NCBI RefSeq assembly: GCF_001522545.3
Contig: NC_031783.1
Location: forward strand, 3,966,532-4,030,531
Source: Parus major
Taxonomy: Eukaryota > Chordata > Aves > Passeriformes > Paridae
Direction of reading: 5' to 3'
Length of the DNA: 64,000 bases
The notes beneath the pieces were generated by a model, which saw nothing but the letters and a program-made list of their open reading frames with translations, did not search any database and was not told the origin of the DNA. This document shows positions 13,501 through 24,646 of this stretch, piece after piece (the stretch's first letter is position 1; each line of letters starts with the position of its first letter). Position numbers and translations under genes: made by a program.

Positions 13501-16056
13501 GGATTTGCTGAGAGTGACAAACACCTGCCCACTACATTTCCCCTATGCTTTTCAATAACTGCATCCCGAGGCTCCTGGCAGAAAGGAAACGTCTTGGAGA
13601 GCCCTCAATAGTGAGCCTCAGTACAGCTGAATGCAGCCAGTGAAAAGCAGAACAGTTTCTGCAAGTCAGGATTTATAAACTTTAATAATGCACTTATCGG
13701 GCAGAGACGGAAATTCAGCGTGGAGTGTTTGGAGAATCCACCTTGTTGGGTAATGCCAATTCATTCCTCCTTGCTGCTGCACTGCTCCAGGGATAGTTCA
13801 CAGTTTGATGGCCTTTTGGAGCCAGTTCAGCCCTTTGTGGCACATCATAATCTCATCCTTCCTCCGTGTGATTTCAGAGGCTTTATGGAAACACCAAGAT
13901 GTGTGTGTGCTTTAGCACGGCTGATAACAGTGTCACAGTGACCCCATCAATCTTAATGACATTGTCTAATAATCAGCAAAAGGCTTGCAATGTATTCTTC
14001 TTTCTATTTTCTTCATTACCTTCTCCTCTTACCTGTCTGTCTATTAAACATAACAATAATCAAACAGTTCTCTGGCTTTGCCTTGCTAAACTCAGCCCAT
14101 ACCCACCAAGTATTGTTTAGCTGTGCAGTTTTGCTTTTTCAACTGTTATTCTCATAGTTTCTCTTGGCTGATATAATTGTTTTGTCTCTACTCTTTCCCT
14201 AGACAAGATTAATCCATGAGGAGTTGCCCTGTGGCCACCCATAGATCTAAAAGTTGTGAGACACTCAGAAATTAGAGAAACCTGCTTTAAACTCCACCTT
14301 TCAACATCACATTTCTTGGAGTCAGAGGATCCTCAGGAAACAAATACATGAAAGAAAAAGTAAAAGAGAATGACATCACTTTTTATACATGCAGGGAAAT
14401 AGAGTTTATCTTCTGCTGTGATTGGTCTGTAATAATCACTGGGTTCCTTTTCTTTGCCATCAACAGTATGAATTTAGAGTTTGGCAGCAGTGACAGACTG
14501 CAAGTTTCATTTTTCTCACATGAACTTTATTTCAGAGGGATACTTCAAGGCGTATTTTTATTGAGAAATAGGAGATAATCTTTTCAATATAGCATTTACA
14601 TTGGGTGTATTTATTTCTGTTTCTTCATTTTTTTTAAAATGTCATTTATGAAGAAGCACCCTGAGTTTTAGAAAGCAATTTTAATTGTACCAGTGAGCCA
14701 CAAACTCATTCTGGACTGGAAATTTGCCAAAAGCAGAGAGAACATAACATTTTCAACTCTGTCATCATCTAGAGTGACCAAGAAATGTTATGAGGACTTA
14801 AAATACAAGGAAGAGAATAACAGAACATTGCATTTCAATACATAAGGTGAAAATAAATCATCAAGGTATGTGTAACTGCTTTTCAGACATGTTACTTTTT
14901 ATATGTCCTAAAACCCCACAAGGACTACACCTCTTGATTTAGCACTGCACTTAACATTTCAAGATGTAAGTAAGATTCATTTTTATTTCTGTAACAATTG
15001 AGGACCTGTGTGGGGAAGAAAAAAAGACAAGGTATCTGGAACATTAATCTACAAACACTATGTACAGAAACCTTTCCGGAGAGCAAAAATTATCCTGAAA
15101 TTTTGTACATCCTCATCTGATGTAACTATTTTTAATCTTGCCTGATGATGAAGTCCTTTGTGGGAGCTCACCCTCATGTGGCCAGCCGAGCTCTGTGGTG
15201 GCACAGCTAGCTGTAAATGCTTTTTTGTTGTGTTGTGCTGTAGCTTTTCTTTCCTTATATTCCTTATGCTTTATGTTGTTCATCTCAGAGCTGATATGTT
15301 CTGGTGCAGCTCCTCTAGACCTGCTCTTTGAGCCCTTTATAGGTTCCATCTTTCTTTATAAAACTGGTCAAAGTACTCAGGATATGGGTTTTTGACTCTT
15401 CTCTCATGAAACAATAGCTTACTTCAGTTCTGTGCAGGTGTAGATGCTATTCTGTCAAATCACAGCCTTTATTTCACCTGGTGTGACAAGGGTAGGGCTT
15501 CCCTGTTCTTTTTTTGACTTTGGGTATGAATTTCAATGGATTTTTAAAAATTTTCCTTTAAACCTATGTCAGTATGTATTTGGCAAGACTAACTTACTGT
15601 TCCTGAATAAGGAGGGCTAATGCAGTTCCACATTTCTGTCTCCATTGAGAAAAGCATTAAACAACCATTCTGGGGTAAAACTGAGATTATTGGGATAGCC
15701 AGAGCCACCTTCCCTTCCCCAAAACTAATTTGGAATTCTGCTGTGAAAAACATGTATACAACTGTTTTTTTCTCCCTGTTTTGGCAGCAGGATTTAGTAG
15801 ATCAGATACAGCTCTGTGCTAGTCTGCTTTCCAGTTTGGATCTGGAATTTGGATCCAAATTTGGATTTGGAGTTTGGCACAGTGAGCTCAGACCTGGCTT
15901 TTCAGACTCACTCCAGAGGTATTTCAGCAGCAAGATTCTGCCTGACAAGGTCCAGTGGGCAAGAGTGGTGTTCTTTCTTCAGAAAAAGAGCTTGAAAAAC
16001 TCTGTTGTACATGTATGGAAAACAGCTGCTTAAAAATACCCCAGCACACCCCTCAA

Positions 16057-16135
16057 ACAATAAAAAAATAAAGAAAAAAATGTTAATAACTCCCCACAAA
16101 CAACCCAAACAAAACAACAACAGAACAAACCCTCA
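16057..16135. repeat. A/C-rich low-complexity tract
   Basis: Almost free of G and T, built of A runs and CAAAC or CAACAA words. Similar AACC/CAAA-rich tracts recur near 11424, 18178, 26783 and 55790. No ORF or motif is credible inside it. Confidence 0.8.
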
Positions 16136-16689
16136 ACAAAATGCCATACTCCAAGAAGAGATGTAAATGGCTTTCTGTCTAAGTAGATTGATGGTTTTGG
16201 AACAATTTTAGAAAAGGCTGGTTTAGGACTAGAGCTAAGTGTTTTCATTATTGACATGACTAGTTGAATACAAAATATATTTTAAAAATTACCTGAGAAT
16301 GTCAATCTGAAAGAACCTGTGAGTATATCTTTAGAATTAAAAATTCCCTTGATGAGTGGGAGACTGAACAGAATTAAATTTAGAGCAAATTAAAAGGTCT
16401 ACACTTAAAAATATTTGCCTTGGAAAATGTATACACATCATGACTGCATAGGTAATGTGCAGTACAGTGATTTCTGTTTCTAGTAAATCAAAAGCTGGAC
16501 ATATTAAAGATATCCTGCTATTGCAAAAAAGGCAGACACATGCCATATTTTTAATACAAAAACAGAGTAAACATCAGTAAGGCCTCTGAAATAGTACTCT
16601 TGAAAAAATTGGCACTTGTAAGGCTTCAGCTGCAAGGCAAAATTCTGGGAATGCTTCAAGAACAAAGTGGTTGAATCAGTGGAGGTACT

Positions 16690-16960
16690 GGGGAGAGCAA
16701 TATAAACCATGAGAACTGTGGAAAATGCGACCTACAGGGAAAAGCTGGGGAAGAGAAGCCTGAGCAAGGACTTGATAATAGTCCTCATGTACATAAAAAG
16801 AAGCTGTGAGAAAGTAATGAAGTTTTTCTCTGTATTCCCTGTGCACTTGGCTCACTTTGCAGCAGGAAAAAACTTTCTAATGGAAAAAACATTTGAAAAC
16901 TGGAAGAACTTCTTTAGAATGACAGTGAAAGCTCTGGTGCCAAAAGTGTACAGAAGGAGT
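16690..16960 (+). mobile_element. Old, decayed CR1 LINE fragment
   Basis: The plus-strand frame from 16709 carries a degenerate version of the C-terminal part of CR1 ORF2: a TYREKLGKRSLSKDLIIV segment matches the family pattern of YEERL..LGKRSLSGDLI, followed by a YIK motif. About 40 residues later come a KNFL segment and an NWK segment, in the place where intact CR1 has its RKNF and HWN motifs. The order and spacing fit CR1; the identity is much lower than in the copy at 61.5 kb, so this is an older insertion. The typical CR1 3' terminus was not found. The frame stays open to 17089 by chance and is not a gene. Confidence 0.7.
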
Positions 16961-19900
16961 TTAAACAGCAGAAGCTGTAGGTGCAGCCCATCTTGGGCTC
17001 TGGAGGGAGAGGGGCAGCCAAACTACTCCTCCAAATCACTTGTATTTCTGTTATTTCCTCACCTATCTCACACTCACTGGGGACAGTGATGATTTTTACA
17101 TGTTCTTCAGGAAGTGATCTCCTCTGCTTGATTACCTTGCTTTATTTTGTCTATTGCTAACATGCTTTGGAATAAATCAAAATACTTTGATGCGATCAGT
17201 TTACAAATATAGCAGCATTTATTTGCTTTAGAAACTAAAAGGTAAAAAGCTTATTTAGAAGCCTGGTTATTTAATAGTGTATATTAATTGATTAATAACC
17301 ACTGAAGCAAGGAGACATGTGATTTTTTGGCACCAGAATCAGAATCCCAACTCAGCGGCGTGTCATAGGCATTCACTGCTAAGTCCCTAGGGCACACTTG
17401 CAGACACATTTTATTCATTTAGCACTTCCCATTGGCTCACTCCCAAAATCCAGAGGACTTTGCTCTCTTTCCCTCCAAGTTGGAAATAAAGCTTTATGGT
17501 CATAGTTGAGGAGGGGATGTGGCACAGTGCAGCTTAGTGCACATATGTCCAAATGCAGGGTATTGCTCTGGGCTCTGAGACCTGGGGGGGCCCAGCAGAG
17601 CGTGCCAGATGCATCCCACTTATGTGCCATTGAAGGCTTCATTTGGAAGGAAAAACAGGCATGGATGTGAGAGGAAGGAGTGATCTGTGCCATTTAAAAT
17701 GTGTAATGCTAGCACAATAACTCAAATCTCCTAGAAGAAATGTTCTTTTCCTGGTGCTGATGTCCATGCAGCACTTGTCTTTCCCATTTATTGAACAGAG
17801 TGTATCTCACTATTTAAACCTTTATCTCCAGGAAGGAAAATTGTTTAGGCATGTTGTGCATGAACCTGAATGGCTGCATGTTTATTACTGAGGCTTTGCT
17901 TTCCCTCAGCCTTGGTGGATGTGCAGCTGTGCTCTGGGTTTGATTCCAGCCTGCTGCTTTCAGATGGGATCAGTGTGAAGCAAGCCCCAGTGGTGTCCAG
18001 CTGTCCAGAGCCACAGCTCTGCCTCCACTCCTGCCTGGGATGTGCAGAGTCTTGTGCAGTGCTGGCCCGTGGAACTGGGCAGCTTTGTGTCCCTGATCAA
18101 GACACAAACATAACACAGCAGAATGAAACTTGGAGATAGAAGGAGCCCCTAAGGGGAAATACCAAAGTGACTGAGCCCCAACCAACCAACTTGACAAACT
18201 GCCTGCAAGCAAGTCATTTGTATTAACAATTATAACTGAAAACCATATGTGTTAAAACTAATGTAGCCCATCAATGGGAGTTTTTACCATTTCCCTAGAG
18301 CCATGAATTGGGTCCCAAAGGGATGATGAAGGTTTTGGATATTTGAGCAACTGCCTCAGCTGGAGTTGTTTTATTCAGATCTCTTGCTTCTGTTGGGCAG
18401 TGTGTCCAGCCCTCACACAGTGGAAGCTCTGAAATCAATTTCACAGTGAAAGGGAGTGTTTATAAACTGCAAAGGCAGAGAAACTCCATGTACCTGAGCA
18501 GTGGGCTGGGAAATGTAGTGACCAGTGGAAGATGCAGAGACTGCACATGACTTCAGGGAAGCAATTAGTCCGACTTGCCCAGAGCTGGGAAGTGCTAATT
18601 GCTCCCGAGGGACACATTTTCCCCAGGGAGATGATGAGTTGACAGAAGCAGCAAAAAATGTAACAGCCAACACCCAGACAGCAGCTCTGGACAAACTGAC
18701 CTTGCAATATTTTAGTGCTGAAAGAAATGAAACATTGCTACAACTTTCTGGAGAGCTACTTCTGCTACTTCTGAGAATTTTAGAGTCTGGGTTTTTTTCC
18801 CCGGAATTCTATGCTCTATTTTCATTATATGTGAAATCAAAGGACCTTTTTTTGGTCTTACAAGCTCTGGAGAATACAGTTGTGGATGTTTAGTGCCACT
18901 CTGTATGCCACTGAAAAAAGTTTGGTGATGCTGATGGTATGTGGGAATAGGGAATCTCTACTGAATTGGTTTTTTTTAGGATGTTTTTGTTTGGTTTAAA
19001 TTGGGATAGAAGATGAAGAAACAAAGCCTAACCCTGTAGAACTGAGAAGTGTAGAAATGCAGTAAGTGCATGACAATACTTATGTGCCAGCTGCTGAACA
19101 TAAAACATTGTCACTGAGGTGTAAACTCTGACAGAGAAGTGTAGCTGCTGACAAAGAACATTTTATCTGTGTGACAGAGAAAAAATAATACATGTGGAAG
19201 AGAAAAAAATATCAATTAGCTGCCTAGGGTATATAAGCTTTCAGTTTTGATCAATACTGGCTAAAATGACCATAAATCTGTTTTTTCAGAGTTTCCCATT
19301 TCCTCCCACGTGCTTTTTATTGGGTATGCAATTCTTAAGCTTCCATGTAATTTTTGCAGCTTCTAATTAATGTCAACCTAGAAAATTATCCAAGAAATTG
19401 TAAATACCCATTTTTTAATTCACTATTTTATACAGAAGTAGGAAATAAGAACTGCACAGGAAATTCAAGAGGAATGCTAATATTGTACAACACACTCCTG
19501 ATAGATGAGCTGTTTCTAGGGAGAAACAGGAGAAAGTTCCATGTTTTAGGACTTATTTTCAAAACTCCTTCCTAAAATGATATTGAGGCAATAGAATAAA
19601 TGCAGGTAGGGTGAACAATTCTCCAGAATATTTATTTTAGTCTTGTTTCAATTGTTCAGAACATGGCTGTTCAACTGTGTTCTTAGAGTCCAAGGTTAAT
19701 TTTTGTGTGTCTTTGCAAAACTACTTCCTGATGAAGATCAGGAGTAATAATGTAGAAAATATTTCATGATACAACCTTGTCATAGCTTTTCCAAACTGTC
19801 TGGGAGCAAGGAGTTATTAGAGTAGAATAAACATAAAATTCCAGTGCAGGTTTTCTGGCAGGAAGAGCAAAGAAACACGGAGTTTATAAATTACTTAGGA

Positions 19901-22229
19901 GCTCACAGAGGAGAGGAACCGAACAAGCAGACAGGAAGGAAAGAAGAAATGCCCAGAGACAGGTTTGTGGGGAACAGGAGAGCACAGACCTGTCCAGCAC
20001 TGAGCAGGACCCAAGTGAAAGGAGAAGAGGGATCCTGAGAGGGTTGAAGTGGAGGAGGAGGAGAATTGAAGCCAGGAATGGCTTTAAGAGACTTCATGGA
20101 TATACGAGAAGTCAGCTAACGCTTGATGAAAGGGGAATGAAAGATTAAGAGGATCTGAGTGAGAAGACAACAGCAGCAGGGAGTTTGTGACGGTCAGAGA
20201 GTGCTGCTACGACAGGGGAAGATGGAGAGGTCAAACATGTAAAGGAGGAGAAAATGGAGAACAAGAAAGAATAAATACATGAAGACCAAATCTGTTAGTT
20301 CAGTGAGGCTCCATTATTTCATTCATAGAAGCAAACAGTGGGTTTGCTTCACATTTTACAGTATTTCTCAGGACACCTGAGTACATAAAGCAATGTCAGT
20401 ATTAATAGTATGACTGTAATGTTGGTTTGGAATGTCCTGTAGTCCATGGGAATCCACAGGAAGATGCAGTCTGGGTACTGGCATACTTCTAACCTGACAG
20501 AAATAACTTATGATACTGGGAAAGTAGAAACAAAACAACAAAAAAATTGGCTCCTTCAAGCCTTGTGCACCTGGCTGATAGGTCTGCTGGCTGGAACTTT
20601 GCTTCTTCCATCAGGGGTAAAAGCCTCTGACAGAGCAGACCATGAGGTCTGTGCTTCCCTGGAGTGAGCCCCTCTTGTCTCCCACCCTGGTTAGAATCAC
20701 TTGAAGGATAAATGCTTTCAGTGTACAGAAAAATTTCTTTGTTTGTTGTTTTAGGGTTTAGGCTTACTGTAGGAAACATTTTTTCAGTGTTTTCTCCTCT
20801 TTTTATTATTTGATTTCACTGCAAATAATTAGTTTAAAGCCATCACAAGGAGAGAAGTACAGAGTGAAGGGGCCTAGATCATAGATTGGAATGTAGATTC
20901 AGTGGTTTGTGAGGGGCTTGTGTGTTTTGTGGGGTTTTTGGTTTGTTAGGGTTTGTCTGGGGTTTCTTTAATCCTTCAGAGATATTAACCAGTGACAAAC
21001 GTGTTTTCCATCAGTCAGAAGATACCTGGGGTGAGAAACAAGTACTTTTGTCTGTAGCATTTACAGCCTCAGTGGTGGCATGGAAGCTTCTCTAGGTGTG
21101 ATTTCCAAGACTGTGAGCTATAATTATATAACATGGGGACTTCTTAAGGTATTTCATTTATACTTTGTAAAGCTTTACACCATCTACAATAGAGCACTGC
21201 TCCATTTTAATGCTTTGCATTTCTAAGTTTCCAGAAAGAGCTGAAGTAGCTTATCATGGACTTTATTTGTTGGTTTGGTCTCTGTCTCCAGGCAGTGTCT
21301 CCAATGTAATGAAATTCAGCATGCATTACCTGAAGTCATGGAGAGCTGATCAATTTGGGTTTTTTTTAATTTGCTTTTTTAATTTTATATTTTTTTTAGG
21401 GGGAAAAAATGTAGTGAGAAAAGCTCAGCATTAGTCTTTTACCAACACTTGCAGTTAGTAAACAGAAACAGGCTAAAGGCATCCAGAGGAATTTCATATG
21501 GTCAGTGCCTCTTTTTGCTGCGCTAGTGGTAGTTTTGTCTTTAGACAAAGCCCCAGTGTTTAGTGAGCTATCAAGCACTGAGTGATTTCTGTACACTTGA
21601 TGGGATGAGATCAGTAAATTATCTGGAAATGGTTTTAGGAGCAAAACCATTTCAGCTGGGCTTAAAGGTCCTTCTCTCATTCTTTGTGCTCTGTGAAGTT
21701 ATAGTGTTTCCAGATCCATTATCTGTGTGTATATGGAGATTTATTTACTTTCAGCAGCAAAGTTATCTTGTTTACTTCAGTAAGTGCTTGCTTTAGATGT
21801 TTTCTGAAAGGGATAAGGAGGAAAAAAGCTGCTTTTTGAAATAAATATTATATTCTGGCCACTGCTAGCCTTCATTACCCACTTTTTATAAACTGGAGTT
21901 TGCTGGCTTTTTGTCCACCTCGTTGCAAAGCTTTGTTAATACACTGCCATGGAAATGAAAGTTTCATACACATTGACATAATTAATGAAGAGGCAGGCAG
22001 CATGCTCTACCAATTAACACCACAGGGAAAAGTAAAATTGGCTTCCTTTTTGCGTGTTGTGCCAAAGTGAAGAACTGTAACACACAGCAAATAAATAGAG
22101 ATCCTTTTAATGAGCTGCAAGATCGAGCTGAATAACTCTGAAAGGATGTTGTGTAAACATTGCCAACTATTTAGAGTGTTAAGAGTAATTGATGAGCTTA
22201 GTTGAAAGTTTTGAGGGGATTTTTTTTTT

Positions 22230-22246
22230 GGGGGGGGTTGGGGTGG
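22230..22246 (+). repeat. G-rich tract after poly-T
   Basis: A run of ten T (22221-22229 plus flank) changes directly to eight G, then GGGG and GG. The plus strand has limited potential to form a G-quadruplex. Such T-run to G-run junctions recur in the window (about 29580-29605 and 48037-48112). Confidence 0.75.
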
Positions 22247-23908
22247 AGAGCCTGTCAAAGAATGGAAATGCTGCTTGTTAATAAAGAAATTGTATTTTCA
22301 ATGCAGCTATTAGGCACGTTAAAGAATGTAACAAGCACTTTAGAACATATATGGAAAAAAAGAAGCAGTTTACTGCTTGCTACTTGGCCGAGTTTGTCAG
22401 ACTCATTTTTTCAGCTGAGTATTTCTGTACTTCAAATTTACTCTTAATGAAAACTTGACTGATTTTTCTCTGATGCTGATTCCAAGCAGCACAACTATCT
22501 GGCAAGACAAGACATCATTCAACTTTGATTTATTTTTTTTTCCAGTTACCCCAAAGCCCTAATAACAACAATAGCAGGGAAGTAAACAGGTGAAATTTTT
22601 CTGTGCTTTATGTGAAGAATTCTGTTTACCTTGAGACGTAGGTGCAGAAAATTCAGAGCAGCTCAAGTTCAATTTTTTTCAAAAGGTTCTTTCATCAAGC
22701 AGAATTATCCTAAAAGCCTTCTAAGTAAGACTGAGTTTTTGGAGAATACAAAACTCCAAACCTTTGAAGTTAATTTATAGGTGAAAAGAATTAATGGGCA
22801 TTGGAAATTAGAAGGCCAGCATCATTTAGATCAAAGTATATGTAATAACAGAAGTGTAATTTTGACTCTTCAGTGGCACCAGCTAGCTTAGAATGTCTTT
22901 ATATCAGAAAAAAAATGCATCTTCACTTTTTTGTTCATTCTAAATGATTTGAATTTTGATAATAATCAATTTTTAGTATTTTATTTCAGCCCAAGTATTG
23001 CATGAGGTTAGAACCAGCATATCATTTCACATTGTATGCAAGCAAATCACCAAGATTTATCTGTGAGCCTCTGCACCTCAGCATCTTAAATAAATCTTAA
23101 AATACATCAGATTGTAATTAAAGAAGCAAAATGTGGTGAAGCTAAAAGTAATAATTAGAAGTCAATAAAGATTGTGCTAAACTTGCTGAACAATTGACCT
23201 TTGTAATGGTCATGCCTGCTCTCAGTTGTCATCACAACAGAGAATTATGTGTCCCTTCACTTGGAATGTCAAAGGTGAAACCAGAAGTATCCAATAACTG
23301 TACAACAAAGAATATTTATATGCAAAACTAGCTACAGACAGTTTATTGTGACTGTGGTGGAGTCCTACTATATGTTAAGAGACATATATTGCTGAGTAGT
23401 TATTTAATCAATATTTTCTTCTTTTTTTTTATTTTTTTACTGCCTCTCCTCTGCATCTCTTCTTTTGTTTTTCTCTTCAGCCACTCACATACCGGCCTCT
23501 AGTCTTTCTTGTGCATTCTTCTTACACGTTTTTATATTGCCTAACCTTTTTCTAACCCAGATTTTGTCCTTCAAAACACTTAATGAACTCTGTTCTGTCC
23601 TCACTGCTGGGCCAAGTCTCTGCTGGGGTGGTGCTGAGGACTGCCTGGCTGTTCCCAGTTAATCTGATGGCTGTCATCCTCTGCTCCCAGCCAGCTGGCT
23701 CTGCCTCTGCTCTGGCTCTTGCCCCCACGAGCACAACCGTGTCTCTTCTGTCCCAGCTTCCTCCCTGTTGACACCCTGTGCTTTTTTCTGCCACCCTTTG
23801 TGGCCCAAGTGCCTTCTGCTGCAGCCCAGCAGAACAGCTTCCAGAAGATCTGTAATCCAGGAGGACAGCAACTGACTTCCAGAGGGAAGATCAGTGTGGA
23901 GACACTAG

Positions 23909-23926
23909 GAGAGAGAGAGAGAGAGA
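23909..23926. repeat. (GA)n microsatellite
   Basis: About nine GA units, followed by A-rich sequence. Confidence 0.93.
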
Positions 23927-24098
23927 AAGGACAAAATCCTGCATAAGGATTTATAAGAAGAAACTGCGTTGCATCTTCCTTTTGTGAGGATTCTGCGTGT
24001 AATTGTATTTTCTCTAATTGACTTGTGCTTCAGAAAAACATTTACTCTCTTCAGTGTTTCATGTCTCTGAGATTGCAAAGAGGTGAAATATTAATGGT

Positions 24099-24646
24099 TG
24101 TGGTTGAACCCCTGCCAGAAACCAAGTACCACAGAGCTGTTGACGGAGTGCCCCACTGCTGCCCACCCTGGGGGAGAGGAGAATCGGTAAAAACCCCAGA
24201 GCTCACACACTGAGATAAAGCCACTTCAACAGGTAAAGCAAAACAAGGAATTCATTCCCACTGCCCACGGGCAGGCAGGGGTTCAGCCACCCCAGGGCAG
24301 CCAGGCTCCACCAAGAGGAACAGCTTGGGAGGACAAACAGCATCTCTCCAGACATCCCCCTCTTTCTCCTTCTGCTGCTGTAGATGCTGAGTGTGACATT
24401 CTGCAATATCCCTGGGGTCACTTGGGGTCAGCTGTCCTGCCTGTGCCCTTGTGCACTCCCAGCCCTGGCTGGTGTGCTGAGGAGCAGAGACAGCTTTGGC
24501 TCTGTGTCAGCTCTGCTCAGCCGTGCCAGAAACTTCCCTGTCTTCTCAGAGATTCCTCGTGTTTGCAGCACAACTGCCCCAAACCACAGCCCCATACTAT
24601 CTACTGTGGAGAGAATCAACCCTCTCCCAGCCCAAACCAGCAAACT
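24099..24646 (-). mobile_element. Solo LTR of a bird endogenous retrovirus (ERVL-like)
   Basis: The plus strand is the reverse complement of a common bird LTR. Its left end, beginning TGTGGTTGAACCCC, is the LTR 3' end. A GAGATAAAG block (24212-24220) corresponds to the 'ctttatctc' stretch near the end of this family. Further right come the 'aaggaattcattc' block, the 'ggtcagctgtcc' block (24426-24437), the 'cagccccatacta' block (24586-24598) and an 'aaccagca' right end, which is the LTR 5' end (TG...). The expected TATA region falls near 24380-24392 but is degraded. No gag, pol or env and no second LTR are seen, so it looks like a recombined solo LTR. I found no clear target-site duplication. 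The repeat family is confident; the assignment to class ERVL rests on memory of the family and is less certain. Confidence 0.78.

Larger units (their letters stand above)
6281..16689. other. Long unannotated stretch, no gene seen
   Basis: Mostly AT-rich DNA without a convincing exon. GC-richer patches at about 7930-8490 and 10140-10480 give frames of up to 223 and 105 codons, but on both strands at once and with no family resemblance; they may be decayed retroelement pieces. Simple repeats are listed separately. The block at about 13370-13740 has balanced composition and no repeat character, and could be a conserved noncoding element, which only alignment can show. Confidence 0.5.
16961..24098. 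other. Unannotated stretch, no gene seen
   Basis: AT-rich with GC-richer patches at about 17870-18140 and 23560-23900 that were not recognised. A purine-rich stretch lies at 19840-20290. The block at about 21880-22210 is dense in TAAT/ATTA words and free of repeats, and is a candidate conserved noncoding element. Frames here are short and without family resemblance, including the 122-codon frame at 18525-18893. Confidence 0.5.

Noticed and set aside
18525..18893. A 122-codon plus-strand frame
   Set aside because: The frame begins in ordinary sequence, shows no domain and overlaps two minus-strand frames of about 90 codons. No splice sites fit.
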